Source: Actinomycetota bacterium
GTDB taxonomy: Bacteria; Actinomycetota; Thermoleophilia; Gaiellales; Gaiellaceae
Assembly: GCA_013698195.1 (NCBI GenBank)
Contig: JACCVK010000360.1
Location: 1 to 8,583, forward strand
DNA: 8,583 bases
Reading direction: 5' to 3'
Under the pieces are notes generated by a model. It was not told where the DNA came from. It did no database searches and worked only from the letters and a program-made list of their open reading frames with translations. Of this stretch, positions 1 to 5,843 are shown piece after piece; within the stretch, counting starts at the first letter, position 1; each line of letters opens with the position of its first letter. The position numbers and the translations under genes are program-made.

Positions 1-1335
1 CTCCAGCTCCTGGCAGTTCATGAGAAAGCCGCCGTCGCCGCAGACCGCGACGACGCGGCGCTCGGGATGCACGAGCTTTGCCGCGACCGCCGCAGCCACG
101 CCATAGCCCATCGAACCACTTCGCGGGCAAACCTGCGTCCCGAACTGCGTGAACTCGGCAAAGCGATGCGCCCAGACGGTGAAGTTGCCGGCTCCGCAGG
201 TCTGAATCGCGTCGGCCGGAAGGCGCCGGCGCAGGAACGCCATGATCTCGCCGAAATCGACGGGCCCTTCCATCGGCTCATGGCGGAGGTTCGCGTCGTA
301 GTCGGCCCGGGCCGCTGCACGCCACTCGCCCCAGGTCGGGTCGACTGCATCGAGCGTTGTGAGCGCCTGTGCGAGCTCCGGGAGGCCGGCGACGATCGGA
401 AGATCCGGCTCGTAGACGAAGCCGAGCTCCGCCGAATCCGGATGGACGTGCACGAGGGTCTGCTCCGGCCGCGGCGGCTGCAGCAAGGTGTAGCGCCGCG
501 TCGGCACCTCGCCAAGACGGCCGCCGATCGCGAGCACGAGGTCCGCGCCGGCGAGCCTGGCGGCGAGCGCGTCGTCCATCGCGACCCCGAGCACACCCAC
601 GTACGACGGCGAGCGGTTGTCGACGAAGTCCTGGCAGCGGAAGACGCAGGCAACCGGGAGGTCGTTCGTTTCGCAGAACGCAAGCACGCCGTCGCCCGTC
701 TCCTGCGTCCAGCCGCCCTCGCCCACCACGACGAGCGGGCGCTCCGCACTCACGAGCAGCTCGCGTAACCGGAGGAGCTCGTCCCGGGCGGGCTGCGTGC
801 GTTCGATCTCGACCGGAGCACGATCCGCGACCTCGGCCTCCTCGACGAGCATGTCCTCGGGCAGCCCGAGCACGATCGGCCCCGGCCGGCCCGATAGCGC
901 CAGCGAGTAGGCGCGCTCGACGTCGTCGGCAACCTGCTCGGCGCTCTCGACCTCCCACGCCGCCTTCGCGATCCCACCGAAGACGCGCGCGTAGTCGAGC
1001 TCCTGCCACGCCTCACGGCCCCGAAACGCGCGCGGCACCTGTCCGACGAGCAGGAGCAACGGGGTCGAGTCCTGTCTCGCGGTGTGCACGCCGACCGCTG
1101 CCTGCGTCGCCCCGGGGCCGCGGGTGACGAGGCAGATTCCGGGTCTGCCGGTGAGCTTGCCGTACGCCTCGGCGGCGTTGGCCGCACCCTGCTCGTGCCG
1201 GCACGAAACGAGCCGAATCGGTGAGTCATAGAGCGCGTCCAGCACCGGCAGGAAGCTCTCGCCGGGTAGGCAGAACGCGAGGTCCGCGCCGTTCAGCTCG
1301 AGCTGGTCGACGAGGATCTGCCCGCCGGTTCTCAT
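1..1335 (-). CDS. ThDP-dependent enzyme, acetolactate synthase-like (partial, C-terminus off window)
   Basis: This is an open frame of 445 codons that starts at ATG 1335 and runs off the left edge without a stop. It encodes the thiamine-diphosphate enzyme superfamily of acetolactate synthase, benzoylformate decarboxylase and related 2-oxoacid decarboxylases or carboligases. The N-terminal Pyr domain carries the cofactor-activating glutamate in RHEQG (E48), followed by AANAAEAYGKLTGRPG and TRGPGATQA. A central domain follows (about residues 190-340). The PP domain begins near residue 360 and shows GDGGFLMN (433-440), the start of the Mg-ThDP motif. About 100 C-terminal residues, including the rest of that motif and most specificity residues, are missing if the length is the usual ~550. 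The gene is last in a five-gene operon, 7 bases after the cupin-like gene, with no strong Shine-Dalgarno. Biosynthetic acetolactate synthase is possible but less likely, because no ilvN/ilvC is seen and the neighbours are catabolic. Confidence 0.9.
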   Translation of the reverse strand, partial: MRTGGQILVDQLELNGADLAFCLPGESFLPVLDALYDSPIRLVSCRHEQGAANAAEAYGKLTGRPGICLVTRGPGATQAAVGVHTARQDSTPLLLLVGQVPRAFRGREAWQELDYARVFGGIAKAAWEVESAEQVADDVERAYSLALSGRPGPIVLGLPEDMLVEEAEVADRAPVEIERTQPARDELLRLRELLVSAERPLVVVGEGGWTQETGDGVLAFCETNDLPVACVFRCQDFVDNRSPSYVGVLGVAMDDALAARLAGADLVLAIGGRLGEVPTRRYTLLQPPRPEQTLVHVHPDSAELGFVYEPDLPIVAGLPELAQALTTLDAVDPTWGEWRAAARADYDANLRHEPMEGPVDFGEIMAFLRRRLPADAIQTCGAGNFTVWAHRFAEFTQFGTQVCPRSGSMGYGVAAAVAAKLVHPERRVVAVCGDGGFLMNCQELE

Positions 1336-1342
1336 CGTCCGC

Positions 1343-1906
1343 TCATCGCCTGAGCGGCTCCTCGAGCAGGTTCGTCGCCCGCTGGAGCTTCGGCCGTTCC
1401 TCGTCGGCGGGGTCGACATAACGGATCGTTCTCTTCCCGGTCCACTCCGCGGGCAGGAGCAGCACGCGAACGAAGGCCGTGTCCTCGGTCGCCGATGCGG
1501 TCGCGAGGACCGGGAAGTCGGCGCCCTCGAACCACGCGTCGCCTGCACGGTGCGTCTGCGTGCCCTCGGGCGACTCGATCGTCAGCTCGCCAAAGAGAAG
1601 GCGCCGGATCCCCGGTCCGGGATGGACGTGCCGATAGGCGACGCCGCCCGGCGGGAAGTCGACCCGGTCACAGCGCACCAGCCACGCCGTCGCCGGATCG
1701 AGCTCGACCTCGATCGCGAGCGCGGCGTCATCCTTGTAACGATCAGTTACGAGGGAATCGATAGCCCAGACCAACGCCGGGCTCGAGACGTGCCCCGGGC
1801 CGAGTGTCGCCACGTCGTGCTCGAGGTCGTAGAGCACGCGAGGCTGGCCAGTGGGCTCGTCACCGACCGCGACGCCCTGCGGCCGCTCGTACAGCGCGAA
1901 GATCAA
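1343..1906 (-). CDS. cupin-like protein (187 aa), TTG start
   Basis: The product is a predicted soluble protein of 187 residues with one cupin-type beta-barrel in its second half. The clearest signature is RHVHPGPGIRRLLFGEL (about 92-108), resembling cupin motif 1 with H93 and H95, followed by GDAWFEGADFPVLA (122-135). The canonical motif-1 glutamate and the motif-2 histidine are not evident, so metal binding may be altered or lost. The start is taken as TTG 1906, which overlaps the stop of the upstream dehydrogenase as TTGA and fits the coupling seen throughout this operon. A later GTG (codon 24) is possible but would remove a coherent N-terminus. I do not recognise a specific function. A role in handling a small carboxylic intermediate of the pathway is inference from context. 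Confidence 0.8.
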   Translation of the reverse strand: MIFALYERPQGVAVGDEPTGQPRVLYDLEHDVATLGPGHVSSPALVWAIDSLVTDRYKDDAALAIEVELDPATAWLVRCDRVDFPPGGVAYRHVHPGPGIRRLLFGELTIESPEGTQTHRAGDAWFEGADFPVLATASATEDTAFVRVLLLPAEWTGKRTIRYVDPADEERPKLQRATNLLEEPLRR

Positions 1907-2622
1907 TGGAAGAACTGGCCGCCGTCGATGACCATCGTCTGCCCGGTGACGAAGTCGGCCGCGGGCGTGCAGAGGAACACCACCGCGCCTACGACGTCCT
2001 CCGGAACCTGGTCGCGCTGGATCGTGCGGGCCGCGACGGAGGCGTCGCGGAGTTTCTCGACGACCTCGGGATGCGCTTTCACGCCCTCGGACATCGTGAA
2101 CCCGGGAGCGACGCAGTTCACGTGGATTCCGTCCTTGCCGAGCTCCTTTGCGAGCGAGCGTGTGAGCGCCACGATCGCGCCCTTGCTGGTGACGTAGTGG
2201 AGGAGAAACGGCACCCCGCGAAACGGCGTCCCGGAGGAGATGTTCACGATCTTGCCGCCACCTTGGTCGCGCATGACCGGCACGACAGCCCGGCAGGTGA
2301 GGAACATCGAGGCCACATTGACCTCCATCACGGTGTTCCATTCCTCGAGCGGGATCTCGGTGAAGGCACGCATCTCGAGCGACGCATAGAGACCCGCGTT
2401 GTTCACGAGAATGTCGACGCGCCCGTGGCGCTTGAGCGTTTCTTCGACCATCCGCGCCACGTCCTCCTCGGACGAGACGTCCGCGCGAATGCCGTCCTCC
2501 GGCGGGTTGAGATCGGCGACGACGACGTCGGCACCCTCGCGCGCGAGCCCCTCCGCGATCGCCCGCCCGATCCCCTGAGCCGCGCCCGTGACGATCGCGA
2601 CCTTGCCGTCCAGCTGACCCAT
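1903..2622 (-). CDS. short-chain dehydrogenase/reductase (SDR, FabG-like)
   Basis: This is a classical SDR of 239 residues, close to the family's usual ~250. It has the Rossmann glycine motif TGAAQGIG (12-19), an acidic residue at the end of beta-2 (VVVADLN, D37) suggesting preference for NAD(H), NNAG (74-77), a catalytic serine in NISS (129-130), YVTSK (Y143, K147), and a C-terminal GQTMVIDGGQ. The expected activity is reversible oxidation of a secondary alcohol or reduction of a ketone in the cytoplasm. The substrate cannot be inferred from the motifs. It starts at ATG 2622, sharing one base with the NIPSNAP-like gene's stop (TGATG), and its stop overlaps the next gene's start. Both junctions indicate translational coupling inside one operon. 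The 3-oxoacyl-ACP reductase annotation common for such proteins would probably be wrong in this catabolic context. Confidence 0.93.
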   Translation of the reverse strand: MGQLDGKVAIVTGAAQGIGRAIAEGLAREGADVVVADLNPPEDGIRADVSSEEDVARMVEETLKRHGRVDILVNNAGLYASLEMRAFTEIPLEEWNTVMEVNVASMFLTCRAVVPVMRDQGGGKIVNISSGTPFRGVPFLLHYVTSKGAIVALTRSLAKELGKDGIHVNCVAPGFTMSEGVKAHPEVVEKLRDASVAARTIQRDQVPEDVVGAVVFLCTPAADFVTGQTMVIDGGQFFH

Positions 2623-2936
2623 CAGCGCAGCGGCGAGAAGGAGGTCGGAACGAGGATCCGGTTCTGCTGCGTGTGCATGAGCGGCTGCACCTGTGCGAGG
2701 AACGTCTTCCAGCGCTCGTCGGTCTGGAGGCGCGCGCGCTTCTCCTCGCGCTCCGCGTGCGAGGCGTAGCGCCAGAGTGTCGTGTACGTCGAGAGCGCCC
2801 CGACGTCAGTCGTGAACGCTCCCACGAGCCCGCCAAGGATCTCCTCCTGGAGCGGAATGCCCACCGCCTCATAGAGCTGGACGAGCTCAGGAAGCTTCCC
2901 CGTGTAGACGTGGTAGTCGCGCTGCTCGACGATCAC
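2622..2936 (-). CDS. NIPSNAP-like small protein (dimeric alpha/beta barrel type)
   Basis: The product is a small protein of 104 residues starting at GTG 2936, which overlaps the aldehyde dehydrogenase stop as GTGA. The beginning (VEQRDYHVYTGKLPELVQLYE), the later pairing of a strand region (ALSTYTTLWRYAS) with a charged helix (AEREEKRARLQTDERWKTF), and the ending with hydrophobic strands fit the NIPSNAP family of ferredoxin-like dimeric barrels. Bacterial members are often encoded inside degradation operons, but their biochemical role is largely unknown. They may be enzymes or binding proteins for pathway intermediates. The gene sits between the aldehyde dehydrogenase and an SDR with overlaps on both sides. 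Other dimeric alpha/beta barrel families such as EthD or muconolactone-isomerase-like proteins are alternatives, but the N-terminal pattern favours NIPSNAP. Confidence 0.82.
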   Translation of the reverse strand: MIVEQRDYHVYTGKLPELVQLYEAVGIPLQEEILGGLVGAFTTDVGALSTYTTLWRYASHAEREEKRARLQTDERWKTFLAQVQPLMHTQQNRILVPTSFSPLR

Positions 2937-4393
2937 GGCTTCATCCCACCCACCGCCCAGTACTTCAGCTCCAGCCACTCGTCGATCCCATACGAGGATC
3001 CCTCGCGGCCGATGCCCGACTCCTTCATGCCGCCGAAGGGAGCGACCTCCGTCGAGATGAGCCCGGTGTTGATCCCCAGGATCCCGTACTCGAGCGCCTC
3101 GGCCACGCGCGTGACCCGGGCGAGACCCTGGGAGTAGAAGTACGCGGCGAGCCCGTACGGCGTGTCGTTCGCGATCCGGATGGCCTCCTCCTCGGTCGAG
3201 AATCGCGCCATGCCTGCGACCGGGCCGAACGTCTCCTCGGAGCTCATCGCCATGCTTGCCGTGACGTCCACGAGCACCGACGGCTGGAAGAACTGTCCCT
3301 CGATCCTCGCGCCGCCGACGAGCAGCTCGGCACCGCCGTCGAGCGCGTTCGCCACGTGGCGCTCGACCTTCTCGAGCGCGGGCTCGTCGATGAGCGGGCC
3401 GACGTTGACCTCCGGCGCGAAGCCGTGCGCGACCTTCAAGCCGCGCACCGCGTCGGTGAACCGCTCGAGGAACGCGTCGTAGATCCCGTCCTGCACGAGC
3501 ATGCGGTTCGCCGAGATGCACGTCTGGCCTGAGTTTCGAAACTTGCAGAGCAGTGCCCCCGCGACCGCCTCGTCGAGGTCCGCGTCGTCGAACACGATGA
3601 ACGGTGCGTTTCCGCCGAGCTCGAGCGAGACGCGCTTGAGCCCGGACGCGCACTGCGCCATCAGCAGCTTCCCAACCTCGGTCGATCCTGTGAAACCGAG
3701 CTTGCGGACGAGCGCGCTCGACGTCATCTCCTCGCCGATCGCGGGCGCGTCTTCGGCGGCACCGGTCACGATCGAGAACACGCCGGGCGGCACGCCGGCC
3801 TCTTCGGCGAGCGCCGCGATCGCGAGAGCCGAAAGCGGAGTCTGCTCGGCGGGCTTCAGCACCATCGTGCAGCCGGCGGCGAGGGCGGGAGCGGACTTAC
3901 GAGCGGGCATCGCCGCCGGGAAGTTCCAAGGCGTGATGCCAACGGTGACCCCGACGGCCTCCTTCGTCACGAGAATTCGCTTGTCGAGCCATGGCGAGGG
4001 GACCGTGTCGCCATAGACACGTTTCGCCTCCTCGCCGAACCACTCGTAGAACGACGCTGCGTAGGCGACCTCGACGCGCGCTTCCGCGAGCGGCTTTCCC
4101 TGCTCCGTGACCATGAGCCGGGCGAGGTCGTCCTCGTGCTCGAGCATGAGATCCGAGAGCCGGCGGAGGACTTGCGCGCGCTCCCTCGCAGGCCGCTGCT
4201 TCCATTGCGGGAGGGCGCGCTCAGCCGCAGCGAGCGCGCGCCGAGTCTCCTCCGCGCCCATCCTCGGGACCCACGCAACGTCCTCGCCCGTCGCGGGGTT
4301 CGTGACGGCGAACGTCGCGCCCGAGTCCGCGTCGACCCAATTTCCGTCGACGTAGCCCTGGCGTCGGAGGAGTGGCAGCTCGACGGCGGTCAC
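2933..4393 (-). CDS. gabD: NAD(P)+-dependent aldehyde dehydrogenase, succinate-semialdehyde dehydrogenase (GabD) type
   Basis: The product is a complete aldehyde dehydrogenase of 486 residues. It has the oxyanion-hole asparagine in TPWNFP (N157), the cofactor lysine in LKPAEQTP (K180), GFTGSTEVG (233-241), the general-base glutamate in SLELGGNAPF (E258) and the catalytic cysteine in NSGQTC (C292). The stretches FRNSGQTCISANR, EETFGP and the C-terminal NTGLISTEVAPFGGMKESGIGREGSSYG match the succinate-semialdehyde dehydrogenase group (GabD) closely. Expected reaction: semialdehyde or aldehyde plus NAD(P)+ to the carboxylate. The true substrate may be another short semialdehyde, as this group also contains glutarate- and 2-oxoglutarate-semialdehyde enzymes. 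The start is GTG 4393, which gives the family's usual length; upstream in-frame codons show no family similarity and run into the divergent cupin gene. It is first in the five-gene operon. Confidence 0.92.
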   Translation of the reverse strand: MTAVELPLLRRQGYVDGNWVDADSGATFAVTNPATGEDVAWVPRMGAEETRRALAAAERALPQWKQRPARERAQVLRRLSDLMLEHEDDLARLMVTEQGKPLAEARVEVAYAASFYEWFGEEAKRVYGDTVPSPWLDKRILVTKEAVGVTVGITPWNFPAAMPARKSAPALAAGCTMVLKPAEQTPLSALAIAALAEEAGVPPGVFSIVTGAAEDAPAIGEEMTSSALVRKLGFTGSTEVGKLLMAQCASGLKRVSLELGGNAPFIVFDDADLDEAVAGALLCKFRNSGQTCISANRMLVQDGIYDAFLERFTDAVRGLKVAHGFAPEVNVGPLIDEPALEKVERHVANALDGGAELLVGGARIEGQFFQPSVLVDVTASMAMSSEETFGPVAGMARFSTEEEAIRIANDTPYGLAAYFYSQGLARVTRVAEALEYGILGINTGLISTEVAPFGGMKESGIGREGSSYGIDEWLELKYWAVGGMKP

Positions 4394-4414
4394 GAGCCAA
4401 CGATAATCGAGCGT
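4380..4414 (+). promoter_or_regulatory. putative promoter of the cupin gene, apparently leaderless
   Basis: The plus strand has GATAAT at 4402-4407, five of six matches to the TATAAT consensus and conspicuous in this GC-rich DNA. A candidate -35, TCGACG at 4380-4385 (four of six to TTGACA), lies 16 bases upstream. The expected +1 about seven bases after the -10 is at or next to the A of the ATG at 4415. No Shine-Dalgarno sequence is present. The transcript is therefore predicted to be leaderless, a common arrangement in actinobacteria. The -35 lies inside the first codons of the divergent dehydrogenase gene. Confidence 0.5.
4394..4414 (-). promoter_or_regulatory. putative -10 region of the aldehyde dehydrogenase operon, overlapping the cupin promoter
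   Basis: Only 21 bases separate the GTG start at 4393 from the divergent ATG at 4415. On the minus strand TATCGT (4405-4400) fits the TANNNT -10 pattern, and its expected +1 coincides with the GTG at 4393, so this transcript may also be leaderless. I found no good -35 for it. The core of the gap, CGATAATCG (4401-4409), is a 9-base inverted repeat centred on one A and is shared by both -10 candidates. The two polymerases would compete for the same DNA. Confidence 0.35.
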
Positions 4415-4768
4415 ATGGGAGCGCAGTTCGTCCGACTCGATGCCGTTCGCGCATTCGAGCTCGCTGCGGGCGTGTCCGGCCGGCCGCTCTTCGGCGAGGG
4501 CGCGATGCTGAATCTCATCCGCTTCGAGCCAGGTGCGACGGTGCCGCTGCACAGCCACCCGCACGAGCAACTCGGCCTCGTACTCGAGGGAATGCAGGCG
4601 CTCGTCGTCGAAGGCGAGGCGCACGAGCTCGGCCCGCTCGAGGCCTACGTGCTCCCCGGCGGCGTGGAGCACTCGGCGTATTGCGGCCCCGAGGGCGCGC
4701 TCGTCCTTGACGTGTTCGCTCCCGTGCGCGAGGACTACTTCGAGCGCTGGACGGCCGAGGGCGGCTAG
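4415..4768 (+). CDS. small single-domain cupin protein (117 aa)
   Basis: This is the only plus-strand gene in the window. The product is a compact one-domain cupin of 117 residues with both motifs intact. Motif 1 is PGATVPLHSHPHEQLGLVLEG (39-59) with H46, H48 and E51. Motif 2 is YVLPGGVEHSAYC (78-90) with H86. These residues form the usual cupin metal site, so it could be a small dioxygenase, isomerase or metal-binding sensor-like protein; sequence alone does not decide. Start ATG 4415 is chosen because it begins the cupin fold and follows a -10-like box; the frame is open further upstream, but that part is antisense to the dehydrogenase. Its TAG stop overlaps the convergent thioesterase's stop inside the palindrome CTAG, so the two transcripts must overlap at their 3' ends. 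Confidence 0.88.
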   Translation: MGAQFVRLDAVRAFELAAGVSGRPLFGEGAMLNLIRFEPGATVPLHSHPHEQLGLVLEGMQALVVEGEAHELGPLEAYVLPGGVEHSAYCGPEGALVLDVFAPVREDYFERWTAEGG

Positions 4769-5145
4769 CCGGAGAGCGCCACGCGGATGCGGTCGGGAAG
4801 GGGCGTCGGCCGGCCGTCGGCGTCCACGTGGACGACCGTGTGACCGCCGCGGACGTAGGGCTCCCCGTCCTTCGAGATCGTCCACGCATACGTGATCGAG
4901 GTCGTCCCGAGCCGGTCGACGCGGAGCCGCACCTCAATCTCATCCTCGAAGCGGAGCACCTTCAGGAACTCGGCGTGCACGTGCTTCCGCGGGAAGTCGC
5001 CCCACTCCTCGATCGAGAGCACGTCACGCACGAGACCGACCTCCGCGACTTCCGCCCAGCGGAACGCGTTCGAAAAGTGAATTCGACCGCCCGCATCGGT
5101 GTCGACCCAGGCGACGCGGAGCCGCTCGACGTGCTCGACGCTCAT
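4765..5145 (-). CDS. acyl-CoA thioesterase, hotdog fold (4-hydroxybenzoyl-CoA thioesterase/YbgC type)
   Basis: The product is a 126-residue, single hotdog-domain protein, the usual size for the 4HBT/YbgC family. The signature VAWVDTDAGGRIHFSNAFRWAE (11-32) contains the family aspartate (D17, in the DxDxxG context) and the conserved histidine (H23). It continues with FPRKHVHAEFLKVLRFEDEIEV and a predicted strand-rich C-terminus (TSITYAWTI, GGHTVVHVDADGRP). Expected reaction: hydrolysis of an acyl-CoA or aroyl-CoA thioester to the free acid and CoA, in the cytoplasm. Starts at ATG 5145, with no convincing Shine-Dalgarno, 51 bases downstream of the isochorismatase-like gene's stop, with a strong hairpin in between. 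Its stop overlaps the convergent cupin gene. It may clear stalled CoA esters or act in a CoA-dependent branch of the local pathway; the substrate is unknown. Confidence 0.9.
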   Translation of the reverse strand: MSVEHVERLRVAWVDTDAGGRIHFSNAFRWAEVAEVGLVRDVLSIEEWGDFPRKHVHAEFLKVLRFEDEIEVRLRVDRLGTTSITYAWTISKDGEPYVRGGHTVVHVDADGRPTPLPDRIRVALSG

Positions 5146-5155
5146 GCCGGTGCCT

Positions 5156-5184
5156 GGTGACCGCCGACCATGCCGGCGGTCACC
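5156..5184. terminator. perfect 11-bp stem hairpin between the isochorismatase-like and thioesterase genes
   Basis: GGTGACCGCCG (5156-5166) and CGGCGGTCACC (5174-5184) are exact reverse complements around a 7-base loop, ACCATGC. The structure fills the gap between the stop at 5197 and the ATG at 5145. Neither strand has a following T-run, so it is not a canonical intrinsic terminator, though U-tract-less hairpins are proposed as terminators or mRNA stabilisers in high-GC bacteria. It could instead be a DNA operator for the thioesterase gene or a processing site that sets differential expression. Confidence 0.5.
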
Positions 5185-5196
5185 CGTTCGTCGACC

Positions 5197-5831
5197 TCAG
5201 ACGCCGGCCGGCACGCCCGCGAGCGCCTCGGTCACGGCGCCGCACGTCGTCACCGTCGAGACGTTCTGGAGCGCATAGTTGATCGACGCGTTGTGCCAGT
5301 CGGCGTTCATCGTCGAACACCCGTCCTCGGGCACGACCATGTAATAGCCCTTGTCCGCGCCGGTGCGCGCCGTGTGCTCGACAGACATGTTCGTCCAGGC
5401 GCCGGTCACAATGACCGTGTCGCGGCTGAGACCCTTGAGCAGGCTCTCCAGCCTCGTCCCCTCCCAGGCGTTCATGCGCATCTTCTCGACGATGAGGTCG
5501 CCGTCCTTCGGCTCCAGACCCTCCGCCGGGGCGGCGCCCAGGAGCCGCGAACGAGACCGCCCGTGTCCTTCACGCCCTGAAAGAGCCCCGCGTTTAGCTT
5601 CAGGCCGGGCGCGCCGTCCTCGACGATGTACCACACGTGGATCACCGGGATCTCCTTGGTGCGGCAGGTCTCGGCAAGCGCGGCAATGTTCTCGACGACG
5701 TTCTGCTCCTTCGCATGCTCCGGCGCGCCGGTCTCGGCCCAGGCTCCACCCTCCATCATCACGTCGTTCTGCATGTCCTGGATGATGAGCACGCAGCGGC
5801 GCGCATCCAGGCTCAGAGCTTCGTCGTTCAT
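5197..5831 (-). pseudogene. isochorismatase-family hydrolase, interrupted by a one-base deletion
   Basis: The gene encodes an isochorismatase-fold (cysteine-hydrolase superfamily) protein of about 211 residues once one base is restored. Codons 1-98 read in one frame from ATG 5831 to the W of GLVRGSW. The rest (GAAPAEGLEPKDGD onward) reads in the next frame. The break is at 5537-5539, where CCC on the plus strand should be CCCC. As written, translation stops at 5472 after 119 residues. Triad positions are D19 (IIQDMQND), K117 (VEKMRMN) and, where cysteine is usual, S150 (TGAWTNMSVEHT). A serine there is known in true isochorismatases such as PhzD, so the enzyme may not be a thiol hydrolase. 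The later HTARTGADKGY and STMNADWHNASINYA segments are intact, which suggests either a very recent mutation or a sequencing error. It sits 10 bases after the lactonase-like gene. Confidence 0.88.
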
Positions 5832-5836
5832 CCTCT

Positions 5837-5843
5837 CCTCCTT
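5837..5843 (-). promoter_or_regulatory. strong ribosome binding site for the isochorismatase-like gene
   Basis: The minus strand reads AAGGAGG here, overlapping the TAA stop of the lactonase-like gene and ending five bases before ATG 5831. It is the only near-perfect Shine-Dalgarno sequence in the window and fixes this start. Its strength suggests the hydrolase was meant to be translated well within a lactonase-hydrolase operon. Confidence 0.75.

Noticed and set aside
1804..2769. Long plus-strand open frame opposite the SDR and NIPSNAP-like genes
   Set aside because: Composition is arginine/histidine/alanine-rich with no recognisable fold, and it is antisense to well-supported genes; a product of high GC and codon bias.
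4136..4414. Upstream extension of the plus-strand cupin frame (93 extra codons)
   Set aside because: The extension is antisense to the aldehyde dehydrogenase, is arginine-rich, and adds nothing to the cupin fold; ATG 4415 gives a normal small cupin and fits the -10 box.
4394..4885. Extension of the aldehyde dehydrogenase frame by 164 codons upstream of GTG 4393
   Set aside because: It is antisense to the cupin and runs into the thioesterase gene, and the family length and homology begin at about residue 1 of the GTG-started protein.
5156..5184. Canonical intrinsic terminator
   Set aside because: The stem is perfect, but neither strand has the T-run required; it is kept only as a possible terminator-like or regulatory hairpin.
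5530..5545. Programmed ribosomal frameshift in the isochorismatase-like gene
   Set aside because: No X-XXY-YYZ slippery heptamer or downstream stimulator is apparent at the junction, and this family is not known for recoding; a one-base deletion or sequence error is simpler.
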